Below are positions 1 through 12,603 of a stretch of 64,000 bases of DNA, in pieces. Position 1 is the stretch's first letter. Each line of letters starts with the position of its first letter. This DNA comes from Jaapia argillacea MUCL 33604 (taxonomy: Eukaryota; Basidiomycota; Agaricomycetes; Jaapiales; Jaapiaceae), in assembly GCA_000697665.1 (NCBI GenBank), contig KL197723.1, positions 620,498 to 684,497 of the forward strand, read 5' to 3'. The position numbers were made by a program, and so were the translations under genes. The notes under the pieces were generated by a model that saw only the letters and a list, made by a program, of their open reading frames with translations, made no database searches and was not told the origin of the DNA.

Positions 1-853
1 CGACAGCCGGGCGAGCGATATCAATGCTTGACCCATCCACGGAGGAGGGTCCAGCTCATTTCGCTGCTGAGGTTTCTCGTCATTAGCGTTTCGATGATGA
101 GAGATTTAGAGAAACCGCTGGTGTGGGAGGCGGAGGTTTATGTAGGTTTGTGAACTCGCACGGACTTGGGAGTCTGATGGGAGACGTTGTAGACCATATC
201 GTAGACTCTGGACTCGTTGGAGCCTCAGGTGCCGCTCCTTTTCATCAACCTTTTATTCCACACCCTCTCGCTGGAATTGTCATGGAAGTCGAATGCTGAA
301 CTGCAAAGAAAAAGTCAGGTGGTATGGGTTGGTATGGTCAGGTCTATACCTCTGCATACCATGTCAAACCACCTCGCGATTCTATGGTGTTGGGTGTCTT
401 GTTTTGCTGGGCGATTAATTGCCAAGTTCTTTCTCGTGGTTTCTTCCTCCTCTCACACGAACCCAAAAACACCCTGCCACGTTCTATCGGTGTATTCTGT
501 GAAAGGAGGGCTGTGGTCAAGCAAGATTTAATATCTTGCGCGACTACCACTCGTTTTCGACTTTCTCGCCTATCGTGAGATCAGGGATCTGGATTGTGAC
601 TGCCAGATTACAATGAATCTTCTCTCGCGTTGCTCTGCCATGACTCGCCTGGACGATGTTTCCTTTTTTCGTTCCTTTCACAGATCGTCGACGGAGAGAA
701 TTTAGCATGCCGTTGATTCATGGGCGCCTCCGGTGTTGCCTTAAGGCTGGCTCATGTAGATTCCTGCGAAATCCCGGAGAGGCGTGTTGAAAAGGTTCGG
801 AGCTTGCTTTTCCCTATCGGTATTTGCATTGCGTCTTTCTCTCAACTACCATC
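1..853. other. gene-poor left edge
   Basis: No convincing complete gene. One frame is open from base 1 to the TGA at 151-153 on the plus strand and could be the 3' end of a gene cut by the window edge, but its 50 residues resemble no family I know. The rest, up to the helicase start, holds only short overlapping frames on both strands and probably includes the helicase promoter and 5' UTR. Confidence 0.4.
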
Positions 854-3800
854 ATGGCACCACCGACGGACGTTCTCATACAGGACTACATCCCAAGTCT
901 ACCTCGTCCCGTTCCTGTTCGTCACTGTGGTTCGAATGAAGCAGGTGATCACGTCGCCTACATCCTAGGCACACAACCTGATGTAGTCGGAGTGGCGATA
1001 TCACTCTCTCCAACGGGCTATATTCAGACCATGTCCTTCGCCAGCCCCCAGCGTGTTCTGTGCGTCGCATTGGACCATCGTAAAAAGGCTCCCTCTGCCT
1101 CCACCAAATTGTTCGAGCACTTCATCTCTGGAGAACTCGTGCCGTTTGCTGGGTTCGGTTTTGCGTATCAGGCGCTGGCACTGGCGTGGGATTTGAAATG
1201 CCCGGTGCAGGGAGTTGATCTTTCGACCTTTCTATCCAAGTCCACTAGGGAGCAGCGGTCACCTGGGGATTTGGTTCGAGAGGAGGTGTATCCGAAAATC
1301 GATCGCTTCAAGGTCGATTCGTTGTGGGATATCCGTGAAGATGAAGAATATGATAGCCTTTGTATTCGCGCCTGGATATCAGCTAGGTTGTTTTCTTTTC
1401 TGAACTCAACGGTTTCCAGTTATTGACGGGTTCAAATCTCGTTTGCGATTCTAGCATATCAGCCCGCCTAGTCGATAAGATCTTGGCGTCGACCAAGGTC
1501 GACACCACCTACCTATCCCCTGAGGTACCCGTTGTACCTTCGATCTCCATATCCTACCGCATCGCTAACATTCGCCAACAGCAACTAGTGTGCCTCGCCA
1601 AAGTGGCAGCCGAAGTTCATCGCCTCCGTTCGCTTAGGCCTACCTCTATCGAGAACGACTTCCTGCACGTCAAGGAAACCAAGGACGGAACCCTCGACGT
1701 GCAGAATGCTAGATACAAGTCTCGAATTCGAAACAGTCGCAAGGTTAGTCGCAAACCACTCTTCCTTCGCTTCTATTCAGAATTGACTCTGAGAGTTCTA
1801 CGAAAACGTTAGACGCAGATAGAGATTCAATATCAAAATGGCCAATCATTTCGGGGGAGGAGTATTCGATCCGAAGGAAGACAGACTCAAATCAGGACCG
1901 CACGGGGGATGCCGCACGGAGGGTCGGCCCAAATCCAGAGCATAACGATTCATGGGAGGCAGGACTTGACTTCTGCCGAAAAGGCTTTCGACGAGTTTTT
2001 GCTGCTCGTCCTTCAAGGCCAACAATATCTAGATGAATCTGATTTCATCGCGGGTGTATGGTTTCCTAGTCCGTCCAGTGCCAATGCGAGAAAGGTTCAT
2101 GTCGCACCGATGAATCTAGGGCAGATTTCGGATTTGAGCCTGAACGCCAGTCAGCAAGAAGTTATTCGGGCAATGATAGACGAGATGAAGCCTATCGTCG
2201 TGACTCATGGTAAGAAGAGCACCTAGTAACTTCGTTAGTGTGTTGCAACTGACTGGTGCGTTGATGGTAGGGCCTCCCGGAACTGGGAAAACAACGACGA
2301 TTTCTGTCGCCGTCAGTCACTGGGCGAGGAATAGGCTCCCTGTTTGGATCATCGCGCAGTCCAATGTCGCTGTCAAGAATATAGCAGAATCCCTCGCAAA
2401 ACGTGACGTTGACTTCACTCTCATTGTCTCAAAGGAATTCTATGTGGAATGGTGAGCCCGGACCGCTCGGCCAGTTCCGCCGCCGCCGATAGCTGATGAA
2501 CTAATGGTATTAGGCACGAACACATCTATGAAAAGATCCAAGAGCGCATTATCCGCTCGGACGAAATGCCAGAGGAGCCTTTGGATGTTCAGCGAAGACT
2601 TGGTGGTTGTTGTGTCATCTTATGTACCCTAAGTATGCTCTCGAATCCAGTTGTCGAAGACCGAGGCATCTTCGAACTTGTCCGACCGGAGCGGCTCGTC
2701 ATCGACGAGGCATCCCAAATCAATATCTCCGATTTTATGGTACGCAGCGATTGTCAACTCACCGGCCTTAAACGGTTGTTGGCTCATACGTTTCGTTTCT
2801 GGTAGCCGATATTCCACAGGTTCAAACGGCTCATCAAGGTCTGTTTCTTCGGTGACCCGAATCAACGTGAGGGCTTTTGAAGGTTTTTTTGCTCCAAATT
2901 TACTAATACGATGAAATCTCGAAGTTCCGCCGTATGGACAGGACAAAGTGCATTTGAGGAGCGTCTTCGAAATCAAGCACCTCCGGGACTCGGCGTTTTT
3001 TCTTAATATTCAATGTGAGTGGCGTGCGAATCTCTTTCATGAATATTGTTTGATCAACAAGGGTAGATCGAATGCCCGAACCGATTGGACATTTCTTATC
3101 AAGGCAAATGTACGAATCAAAACTATATTCGGAGCATCAAGTCAAAGACATGTCCTGTATTCGTTTCATCCACGTATCGAAAGGATGCGAGGAACAAGCT
3201 GGGAAAAGTTGGCGGGTGAGTTACCAGCGGTCATTTCGCAACATTCAAGAATGCGAGCGCTGATATAGTACATTCGTTACGGCGAAAGAATATGGAAGAG
3301 GTTCATACTATAGTCAATCTCGTGCGCGACTACTATCGGCGCGAAAAGTTTGTCATCGTGACGCCGTACGATGCTCAGCGAGCCGAGTTGGAACGACAAC
3401 TCAAGGCCGCACAACTTCCATGGGAGCGAGTCTTCAACGTCGACAGTTTCCAAGGTTTGGAGCCCTCTCCGTCATTCCTCAGGCGACAAATCTGAATCTT
3501 TGTGCATAGGAAACGAAGAGGCATTCGTCATCATCTCTGTAGCGCGGACAGCAAGGCCAGGTTTCCTAATCTCCGACAATCGTACGAACGTCATGCTCTC
3601 CAGGTGCAAGCGGGGGATGGTCATCGTTACGAATCAGGTCTTCCTCAGGACATCTGGGAGGGATACCCTGATTGGACGATTGGCTTCGCATTGGGAAGCA
3701 CATCGTGGGGAGCACGAAACTTGGGCGGATTGGAAGCATGTAGCGGAAGGCAGGGCTCATATGCCCGGTATTCCTCCTCGTACACCACGCGCCCTCCCTG

Positions 3801-4492
3801 TGGGTACATCCATCCCCGCTCAAACGAGCACCGGGACCTCGCAGTACGCTCACGATGGTACTTGGAACCCATTTCCCAACTTTTATTCTTCGAATTGGGA
3901 AAGCTCTTTTGCCGACCATCCACAATGGATGAGTCATGGCTTTGGTCCCAGTCCGAGGGCAGAGATCGTAATCGATGATCAGAGCTTCCCGCCTCTCCCT
4001 CCCCCTGGCGCCCCGATAAGCGTCACGCCATTGCCATCTACTAGAGCGAAGAAGGCAGGGGAGAAAGATTCACGCCCTTCCGGGCGACTGCAAACTCCGA
4101 GCTCTGGCTCATCTGGTCGTCATTCGATCCAGTCGAGTGGTTGGGGGCAGCCACGACCACAACTGCAACTGCCACCGCAGCCTCATGTACAGTCCCCCCC
4201 TCAAGCTCGCCCCCAAGTAGTTCCCGCCCCGGTGAAAGAAGCGGTCTGGCGGATGGTGGACTCGTCCAGCATTCCTACACCTCCGATCCCAGCTCCTACC
4301 CCACTAGTTACCCCTCGAGCCAGACCGGCCAGCGGACAGCCAATCAGGGTTCTCCGAATCGTGAATGGTACAAGCTATGTGCCGCCACCAGCGAAGATAA
4401 AAGCTGATGAAAATCAGCTGAGTAAGGGAGGTAGGGGCGGCGGGAAGGGGGCCCGGATGAAAAGTGGGATCCTTTCGACAAGGAGATGGTAA
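854..4492 (+). CDS. superfamily 1 (UPF1/DNA2-like) helicase with N-terminal extension
   Basis: A ten-exon model, 854-1386, 1455-1743, 1813-2209, 2271-2451, 2514-2739, 2806-2866, 2925-3014, 3067-3215, 3289-3454 and 3510-4492, sums to 3075 nt and encodes 1024 residues. All helicase motifs are present in order: Walker A GPPGTGKT near residue 407, QSNVAVKNI (Ia), DEAS near residue 530 (II), GDPNQLPPYGQ (III), QYRMP (IV), VDSFQGNE (V) and NVMLSRCKRG (VI). This is the AAA_11/AAA_12 arrangement of DNA2/NAM7/UPF1-type helicases, which unwind RNA or DNA 5'-3' using ATP. The first 250 residues lie outside the helicase and faintly recall a 3'-5' exonuclease-like fold; that is inference. The C-terminal 300 residues are Pro/Gln/Ser-rich and end in a GGRGGGKGARMK basic tail, plausibly nucleic-acid binding. 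No UPF1 Cys/His-rich domain is seen, so it is not UPF1 itself. Several splice sites span catalytic motifs, which supports the model. Confidence 0.88.
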
Positions 4493-4943
4493 ACGACGGT
4501 GATACGCACTCGCGTCCATGTATACAATATATACCCTTGTCTTGATTTGAGCAAAGCAAAATATTAAGATATACAGTGGGCCTATGAACACTAGCGACTC
4601 GGAAGCGATGAGAACTAGCACCGAGCGTCTAGCTGAGCACGAGCACATTCAAACGTAAGGAAATTCTCCTCGCACCGCGTCCGAGCCAAACTCATCTGGC
4701 TCTTACCCAAACCTCAAGCTAACATCGCCTGCTGGAGGCTCAGTGCTCAGGGCTCAACGACAGAAAGCGACGAACGCTATAACGGCTTGTGGCGGAGTTT
4801 GAATATGCGACGCTCTAAACCATGTTTCCAACACGAATTATGCCAGCCTGACTACCGTCGTCGTGCACCGTCAGGTTCGGTTACAAGCCTATTTCACCTG
4901 ACCTCCGCTCAGCGGCACTGGCCCCTGGGCAATTTCTGTTCAC
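4493..4943. other. intergenic, helicase 3' side and next promoter
   Basis: About 450 bp between two same-strand genes. Only short frames without coding character are present. The A/T-rich stretch around 4555-4575 may hold the helicase 3' end signal, but no precise site can be assigned. Confidence 0.4.
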
Positions 4944-6843
4944 ATGCAAGGCCTTGATCCCGTCGGTTTGGTTCAAAACTTACGAATTCTCCGCCTTGTC
5001 CAAAGTAAGTCCAGAGGGAAGATGTGGAAAGTTACACTCGGCACCTCACAACCATCTTCATGTACGCCAGTCTCAGCAACCGTCGCCACCATTTACGATC
5101 ACTGTGAGCATTCGCCATGTTTGTGCCTCCCCGAATTACTCGAAGTCCAGCATTCTTTGGGCAGCGATTCTCTTTGACCAAGAGGTCAGCAACGACATCA
5201 ACTTTTCTATGGAACTTAACTGAGAATGATTGATGTCCAATGGGTTAGGTCGAACTTATCTGGGTATTTTGTTCAATTTCATCTTAGTTATCGATGTTTT
5301 GAACCGTAAATTCTGTAGAAACGCCCGGGAATCATTGCAAAGATATTCTTCTTACTGGTACAAGTAATTTCCACCCCGCCGTGAGCCACTTTTGATCCTG
5401 GCGTAGACTAGATACTGTGGCGATTGCCTCATCGTGTAAGTTTTCCATTCGCCTCTGATGGTCGATATCATGCCGATGTTCCCCTCCTCCGTACAGCACC
5501 ATTACGACCCGTATGTTCGTCTTCATGTCCATCCGACCCACCCGATTTATTTACAATTCTCTAGTTCTCTTCACGAAGGCAAACACAGCTATCGTGAGTT
5601 TCTCTTCTTATCCTTCATTTGTCCGCTCATGTTTGGTGTGCTCCCACTCTCAGTCGTGAGTGGAGAATCATTTGTTTATATCATGTAATCTTCTACCTAT
5701 GTTGGTCCCATAGATGTCGGTACACATATCCTCTCCATTGACAAGATCACTTAACCCTCATGTTTCAGGTCATAGCCGTCTTCTGATACTCATGTGGGCT
5801 ACCACAATACCGGCCTGGGTCGTGCAAGGTGTGCATCAAAACCCCCCCCCTTGAGGGCTATCCCCACGAACCTCATCTCGTATTTCAACTTCCACCCTCA
5901 AAGTTATCATGCAGTTTCGAGTCTATGCAATGTACAACCGCGCGAAATGGGTCCTCGCCTTCACCTTCACGTGTTTTATAACTCAAATGGCAGCTGCATC
6001 GGCTTTTTTTGTTTTGTACGAGTATGTCCCAGGTATTGGCTACCTTGCGCACTCCGTCGATTTGATTTATTGATTACGCCGTCCCCATTAGTCATCTCCG
6101 TCAAGTTCGCCACCTTGACGACCTGTGTGACCACCCAGATGCCAGCAGACGCAGTTGGAACGTGGCTCTCAACGATGGCCTTTGAAGGGATCTTGTTTTT
6201 CCTCGCCCTCTACCAGACGGTGTTACATTTGCTGCGGGTGAATCATCCCTGGAGAAGGAGCGGCGCCATTGAGGTTCTACTGAGGGATAATATCCTATAT
6301 TTCTTGGTGTTCGTCTCTCCGATTTCCTTTGTCATCGATCTAGCTCACTCCACAGTTTCAGCATATTCTTGATTTATTGCCTGATGCTGATCGCCTGGTT
6401 CACTTTCTCCGTGCGTTCCCACATATATCTGTCCTCTCACCCTCTTCCAATTCTCTCTGAGTACCGAGGACCTAACGCTCTGTCCATGTCAACAGACAAT
6501 CTGGATCGAGATCTTAAGCTCCTTGAATGTCACAGCAACCTGCACGCTTGGGTGTCGGCTCATTCTCAATATCCGAGAAGTATCATATCGACACGAGGAG
6601 TGTGTAAACACACAGGAGATCGACTTCCAGCTGAGGGAGTTGGAGGATGGACGTCAACGAGGAGTCGTGTCTCCTGAAGCTGACCCTGCCGACACCTTGG
6701 CTCGTGATAGACTCGATGATAGTGGGACTCAGGGTGGTGAGGGAGAATCACGCCAGGAGGTACTGTACCATTTCGATGCATTTGACGCGCCCAGCCATCG
6801 GACGGTTTCAACATTCGGGACAGTAAATACTTATACACCATAG
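4944..6843 (+). CDS. DUF6533-like seven-transmembrane protein
   Basis: A multi-exon gene with many short introns. The diagnostic DUF6533 opening can be assembled from consecutive exons: ATIYDH (about 5087-5102), SILFDQE, then VELIW and KRPGIIAKIFFLL (to about 5357). A later exon from about 5911 gives FRVYAMYNRAKWVLAF, the RxYAxY segment typical of the family. Hydrophobic stretches follow at about 5970-6020, 6170-6240 and 6290-6360, and the C-terminal tail after about 6560 is hydrophilic. DUF6533 proteins are abundant, functionally unknown membrane proteins of mushrooms, probably at the plasma membrane or in endomembranes. The start is uncertain: ATG at 4944 or 5022, both in frame with ATIYDH. 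The exons between 5430 and 5790 are the weakest part of the model; several alternative splice choices exist there. Confidence 0.7.
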
Positions 6844-7110
6844 AAAGGATATGTAGCGTAATGTATAATGATCGTCTCCGTTCAGTCCCTCCTAGGCTAG
6901 GACCAACCTATCTATGAGGACAACAAATCCCGTATCAAACTTGCGCCACATGGCCGTGAAAGATACAGCACCAAACCAGTTGTCTGACCGGTGTCGCTCC
7001 TCCCACCTTGAGCCAGCGCGCGTCCATGTAAGTACATGTCACTAACTTCGGCTACCAGCCTCCTATTGACACCCACCATTACCCCACCCGGTTAGGAAGC
7101 GTACCGCAGA
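6844..7110. other. intergenic
   Basis: No gene seen. The last 15 bases before the F-box remnant at 7111 match the sequence just upstream of the paralog at 10427, so the duplication includes a little 5' sequence. Confidence 0.4.
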
Positions 7111-7800
7111 ATGTTTGACTCATTGCCAATCGAACTTCTCACAGCGTTGCTCGACGGGATAGGTTTTCGCAGCCTGCTCAACTGTCGGCAGGTTAGTGTT
7201 TCTGCCTTTTTCCGGGTTTCTTCCGTCGATGTTCATAACTGTCATTTGGCTAGATATCCCATAGATTCAAAGCAATCATAGATGCTACTCCGCGCTTACA
7301 ATACACGATAGAGCTCGCCGTTGCCGGTATGGTGGATAACCCGAAGAGGTCGATGGCAATCGAGGAACGGAGGCGTCGGCTCATAGTCTATCAAGAATAC
7401 TGGGCCAATACAACCTGGAAAAGAGAAGAAATTCTACCAGGGTTTGACGAAGAAATATGGGAACTGAACGGTGACGTGATGATGTTCATGGTTAGAGGCC
7501 CGGATACTCTTTCCCTGAGGCAACCACCTGGAATCTCGCGTGGTGCACAAGGCAGCATTTGGACTATTGAAGATGTTGGACCTGGGTTGTTGACATCACA
7601 ATCGATGCATCGTAAGACTTGCTTGTAGACTTGTAAATCCTCCACCACCAGTCGGCCTAAGAGCCACTTCTTTCTTTCAACGGACTCCTTCTAAAGGGAG
7701 TCATAGGGACGCTGAAGAGTCACGATTCTTCGATGGATGCTATTGTCGCATTCATACGCGGTCCTTATCTACAGGGGCATCCCACCCCGAGGGACTCCCT
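7111..7800 (+). pseudogene. F-box family copy 1, decayed duplicate of copy 3
   Basis: Begins with an F-box exon (MFDSLPIELLTALL, then SLLNCRQ), an intron and a second exon reading HRFKAIIDATPRLQYTIELAVAGM. This is nearly identical to the gene at 10427, intron included. Relative to that copy it has lost one base near 7583 (the GPG/LLT stretch), which shifts the frame, and the aligned CAA codon near 7612 is TAA. A further in-frame TAG follows near 7626. Similarity to the paralog continues through the RSLSTG region to about 7795 and then stops abruptly, so the C-terminal two thirds of the protein are absent. The high similarity indicates a recent local duplication. A shortened 150-residue product from the F-box half is possible if transcribed. 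Confidence 0.72.
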
Positions 7801-8402
7801 GTCGGTCCAACCTGGATTACAGCGTTAACACCAGAGCCACGGTGAGCCGTCACAATACCATGTTCACCCACAGGCAATTCTCTCCATCTGGATTGTAGGA
7901 CTCCGGAGAAGGTAAGTCCAGCCATACAGGACTCGGTCGTGTCGGGATCATGAACCATCCAACGAAGTTCTTGAGCAGTTCGATAGCAGACCCATCAATG
8001 CATCACGAGCCGAAGTTCGCCATATAAGCTAGCCTGATTTATAGCAGGCGATTATGATGAAAGTGGAGAAGATGGCGAATTGCGGTGCCGTACTAGCTGA
8101 CATATTTCGGAAAACGGTGCGTTCCACATGTATAACTGACGAGATAGGAGGAGTCAACGGAAGTATCAAAGGAATGGGAAGGCGAGGCTACTCGTTTGGC
8201 AGTATTAGTGAACATCTCGCCACAGCGTTCCCTTCCCAGACTACCAGTTATAGTGTTTGTTGGGCTCCCTCAGACGAAACCGTAGATAGGTGGAAACAAT
8301 GCTGTGGGTCGAAAGTCCCTGGGATTGGGCACGGGTGTCTCCGTAGCCGGAAGGATCGTTGTTCTTTAGAACGTCAAGACGTTATAAGTGAAATCACCGT
8401 TT
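7801..8402. other. no gene recognised
   Basis: Sequence between the truncated F-box copy and the 3' end of the minus-strand F-box gene. A 123-codon plus-strand frame at 8054-8425 exists but has no recognisable domain, and it runs into the 3' end of the opposite gene, so I do not call it. Confidence 0.4.
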
Positions 8403-10222
8403 TCAAGAGTCTAGGTAGACGATAATCAGATATGGCGGGACGAATGTGCAGTCAATAGGACGCACGTAAACCAAGATCACACAGTCTTCGCTGATCAGAA
8501 CGTGATGAAGTGCGCCATGCAAGTGCGGTGGAAGGGTGACTACCTTCCGCCGATATGGCATCTTGGAAGGAAACGTACACCTCGCATCTCCGACTTCCAA
8601 ATGGACGCTCCTAAACTCGGAAACTTCGCCTCCTCGTGGGTCACGTCTCAATGCAACAGGATTGAAGTCAAGGACCTCTACTTCCAATTCATCAGGCGCA
8701 AAAAAGTCTACGTTGGCTTCGAAGGGAGGAGGGCATCTTGTCCCGGAGATGACGCAATGCCAGGAAGGAAACCGACAATCGGACACAAGGCAGGTTTGGT
8801 CAGGTGCCCATTTCTCCCATTCAAAACACCCTGGTGTGGTGAGATGAGAGTCTGGAGATTGGGATAGCGCGGAGGTGAAGACGGTAATCGGAATGAAATG
8901 GTGCCACACGCCACCCGTGTCAGCATCATTTGAGACAGCAACTGTTATAGCAACAATCCTTGAGTCGGGGGAGAAGTGGAAAGGGACGTCGACGTGCCGA
9001 GCTCGAGACGATAGAGGAGGGTCTACCACGATGGCGAGACCCGTGTACCAGGATATAGGAATCGCAGGATAGAGCAATTCCAGTCGGACACTGAACGGTC
9101 CCTCGCGCCAAGTGGTTGTGGGCCCCTCGGCGAAGTTGTAAACTTCCAGTTTTGCAACAGGGTAAGTCACGGAGATGAGAATCTGGGATTCGGTCAAAAA
9201 TGCGAACGATGAATAAAAGACGGCGGTAGTGTGGCTGATCGAATTTTCGGGGTAGGGTTTGAAACACTAATTCGTCACGGTAAACCCATGAGATAATATC
9301 TCGCAGCAAGAATGACAGACCTTCAGAAGACAACTTGTTTTCCAGTTCCATACGCAGATTTCCCTTGCCCCAAATTCATCCAGTTTGAACAAAACGCCGA
9401 CATAGTCCCCTGCCACTTTGATGTCGAATCCCATGTCGGTGGGAGCGGCATGGAAAGGGATGCCAGTAATATGTGCAATGTGGTACCCAGTAAATGGGTG
9501 GCTGTCACCAGTAGTCATTGAGCGGAATTGAAGTAGAAACGCAGCGATGTCGTCGGAGGTTTTGTTATCTAGCCTGAGGTGTAACCCCATTAGCAAGAAC
9601 TCAGACGCCATTAACCTGGCAGCCAAAAGCTGACCTTTGTCCATAGGTTTCCACCAGCACTAGGAGGTCTTGAGGAGGATCCAAAGCGAAGGCATCGATT
9701 TCGATGTCGACGAGGTCTAGTTCCCATTCCCTACCTTCCACACCACGAGAGCATCCTTCCAACTTCTTGAAAGATAGGCCTCCCGTGGAAGTCTCCGCCA
9801 CCATAACATTACCAAAAAGGTCCCAGGGCTCTCCTCCAGAAGACACTAACACCTCCTCTTTCTGCCAACATAGATCGGCCCAACCTGCTTGATACGTCTC
9901 CAATCGTGCACGGTGTTCTTCGATACCAAACTTGCTGCAAGGATTATCTTCCATTCCTGCGATGGCTAACTCAATTTTGTATTGCAAGCGTGGCGTGTGG
10001 TCCACAAGATTCTTGACTGACCGACATAGCTGGAGACGAGGTGATTGAGAGAAGGTGAATATACGAAGTGGTCCCAGTGAGGGAGCTGGGGCTGCCTATG
10101 TAGTAATTACTCACCTGCCTGGATCTTAATAATGTACCGACATCGAGCTCATTGAGGGCGGCAACAATTAACTCCTTGGGCAAAATTTCGATGCTGGAGT
10201 CAGGCTTTCTTCCGTGCGACAT
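8403..10222 (-). CDS. F-box protein of the local family, copy 2
   Basis: Chosen start at 10222 (MSHGRKPDSS); an in-frame ATG at 10243 is an alternative. The F-box reads ILPKELIVAALNELDVGTLLRSRQ and ends at an intron donor, as in every other copy. The next exon reads CRSVKNLVDHTPRLQYKIELAIAGM, then the family signature DPPQDLLVLVE. A third exon contains TGDSHPF and ICVWNWKTSCLLK. The long last exon (to 8403) carries a beta-rich region with PFHFSPDSRIVAI, FEWEKWAPDQTCLVS, VISGTRC and LPYRRKVVTLPPHL. F-box proteins recruit substrates to SCF ubiquitin ligases through Skp1; the C-terminal half would be the substrate-recognition part, resembling a degenerate beta-propeller. Frames are open throughout, so this is an intact member. 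It is divergent from copy 3, with about 200 bp between starts. Confidence 0.75.
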
Positions 10223-10426
10223 AGCTTTGATACACTGGCACATCCCCGACGCAAAGGAGGGAGAGCAGGGTGAGAGTCGCGACTGGTCACGAACCTTTGA
10301 GGACGAGTGTGACGTGTGACGTATTGCTCATCCTTCTTCAGTCCATCTTACTCGACAAACACTCCACATCGTTCTACTAGGCAGGCAGCCACCCTTACCC
10401 TGTTTATTTTGGAAGAATATCGCAGA
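10223..10426. promoter_or_regulatory. shared divergent promoter, F-box copies 2 and 3
   Basis: About 200 bp separates the two oppositely directed starts, so transcription of both must be driven from here. An AT-rich run lies about 30 bases before the plus-strand ATG. No specific factor site could be identified. The same divergent arrangement recurs for copies 5 and 6. Confidence 0.4.
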
Positions 10427-12162
10427 ATGTTTGACTCGTTTCCAATCGAACTTCTCACAGCAGTGCTCAGTGGGATAGATTTTCGCAGCCTGCTCGTCTG
10501 TCGACAGGTCAGTGTTTGAATCTGCCTGCTGCCGGTCCGTCATGTTCAAGTCAATCTTTTCACTAGCTATCCCATCGATTCAGAGCAATCATAGATGCTA
10601 CTCCGAGTTTACAATACACGATAGAGCTCGCCATTGCCGGTATGGTCGATAACCCGAAGAGATCGATGCCTATCGAGGAACGGAGGCGTCGGCTCATGGT
10701 CTATCAAGAAAACTGGGCCAATACAAGCTGGAAAAGAGAAGAAATTCTGCCAGGGCTCGAAAAAGATTTATGGGAACTGAACGGTGACGTGATGTTCGTG
10801 ATGGGACACCCAGATACGCTTTCTCTGCATCAACTGCCTGGAATCTCGTGTGGTCTACAAGGTAGCGTTTGGACCATTGAAGGGGTTGGGCCCGAGGTTC
10901 TTGACTTCAAAATCGATGCATCGCAAGACTTGCTTGTGGGCCTGGAAATCCTCCATCACCAGTCGGCGTAAGAGCTACTCCTCTCTTTCAACGGGCTCCT
11001 TCTAAAGAGCGTCACAGGGATGCTGAAGAGGCAAGACTCTTCGATGGATGCTATTGTCGCATTCATACGCGATCGTTATCTACAGGAGCACCCCACCCCA
11101 AAGGACTTGCTGTCGGACATTTTCTCGATGGTCCCTTGATGTGTACCCACGACGATATGTGGTTTGACATTCATATCTCGGGTGATCTACTTGCATTTGG
11201 TTATTGCGATAATCTTGAACTATCTGTGTGGAAGTGGAAGCTCGGAGCCTTCGTCACGGTAGCTATCTCGATTCTTCAAACTACCCCCTGTTTTCTAAGC
11301 CTTCCGCCAGTACTTGGAGCCTCAAGTAAATACCAAGATTGACACCTTCACGTTTCTGGGTGACGACGCTCTCCTCCTTGCATCGGTCTCCGGCGATCGG
11401 GCTGGCCTCCAAGTCTGTTCGCTTAGTGGCCCTCGTGGGAACAAGATCCTAGTCAACCCTCATTATCTCTATCCCCCCTTATCAGACGGCGCGTATGCCA
11501 GCCTCGAAATCAAATATGATTCTTCAGGCTCCCCATCTCCCACCTACCCCAACGAATCCCAAGCTCCCTTCTACAGCTCCCCTGAATCGCGAATCTTGGC
11601 AGTAGGCGTCCAATTGACCAACAATGGGGAGGAAGTACATTGGTTCCATGTCATCCCCGTCTCCGTGTTTCTCCATGCTGCCCGACACCCTCAATCCATC
11701 GAAGACCAGAATGGTTTCGTAGCATGGGACGATTGGGGGCCGGAAAAAACTTGCCTCGTCACCGGCCAGCCGCCATTTCTGTTCGGTTCATCCGTATCAG
11801 GAACTCGTCTTGTTACCTTGGTTCCGGTGCACAACGATGTGGGACAACTCCAACCCGCCATCGAAGTTAGCGTGTACGACTTCAACTCCTTCGCAATTCG
11901 ACGTGATCGCACGAATGGACGGGGGAGTGACATCTTCGAGACAAATGCCGTCTTCCTCAAGTCACCCGAACCTCAGTCAGATGGTGACGACCAGCTCGGG
12001 TACCGCAAAATCATCACCAGGCTTCCCTTTCACAAGAAGACTGTGCCACTACCTTCACGATTGATGGCACCCCATTCGTTCAAGCATGTTATGATCACCA
12101 CAGACAACTTAATCTTTGTAGATGTATGTGCACTTTTTTCACTCCTTTCAGGCAAAGCCTGA
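10427..12162 (+). CDS. F-box protein of the local family, copy 3
   Basis: Start ATG at 10427 (MFDSFPIELLTAVLSGIDF), with the F-box ending CRQ at the donor near 10509. Exon 2 (about 10567-10969) reads HRFRAIIDATPSLQYTIELAIAGM and DASQDLLVGLE. After an intron come RIHTRSLSTGAPHPKGLAV, FDIHISGDLLAFGY and LSVWKWKLG. The last exon (from about 11310) reads NTKIDTFTFLGDDALLLAS, PFYSSPESRILAVGV, FVAWDDWGPEKTCLV, VSGTRLVTL and ITRLPFHKKTVPLPSRL. All blocks of the family are in frame, so it appears functional. The predicted role is an SCF adaptor with an unknown substrate. The extreme C-terminus is uncertain: the family blocks end at LIFVD, and a short terminal exon may follow a donor there. It is the source or sibling of the decayed copy 1. 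Confidence 0.77.
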
Positions 12163-12603
12163 CCTAAATTCAAGGATGAGGATGAGGACAATGTAGTCCT
12201 AGCCATCCTATCATTTTAATATTTTGGAGACCTCAAATTCAAAACATGTTATGGCCGTCATCTGCACCGGCGCCCATATCACCCTCCGCCAACCTGACTG
12301 GGGAGAGCGAATTCTGAAGTACAACCACGCTTAGATCCAATAACGCAGGCAAGACGTAACGCGAACAAGCACGAAGGGGCAAGGAATGAACTTCGGGGCC
12401 TGTGAAGGGCTAGCCTGCATCGTTGGAGTGACGATTATCTCACCCAGGCGATGGCCTTCGTCAGCTCTCTTTGGACCACGGCAAAAAATCCTCCACCTCC
12501 ATTCCAGTATCCATAGTTTCATATAAGAATTACATAAAGAATCCCAGAAATAAGAATTTAACAAAGGCAATACTCGCGCGACGACTCTGAGAGCTCTGAT
12601 CGA
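12163..12603. other. intergenic between convergent genes
   Basis: Lies between the 3' ends of F-box copy 3 and the Arf-like gene. No coding sequence recognised; it presumably holds both 3' UTRs. Confidence 0.4.

Noticed and set aside
8054-8425. 123-codon plus-strand frame
   Set aside because: No domain; it overlaps the 3' end of the well-supported minus-strand F-box copy 2.
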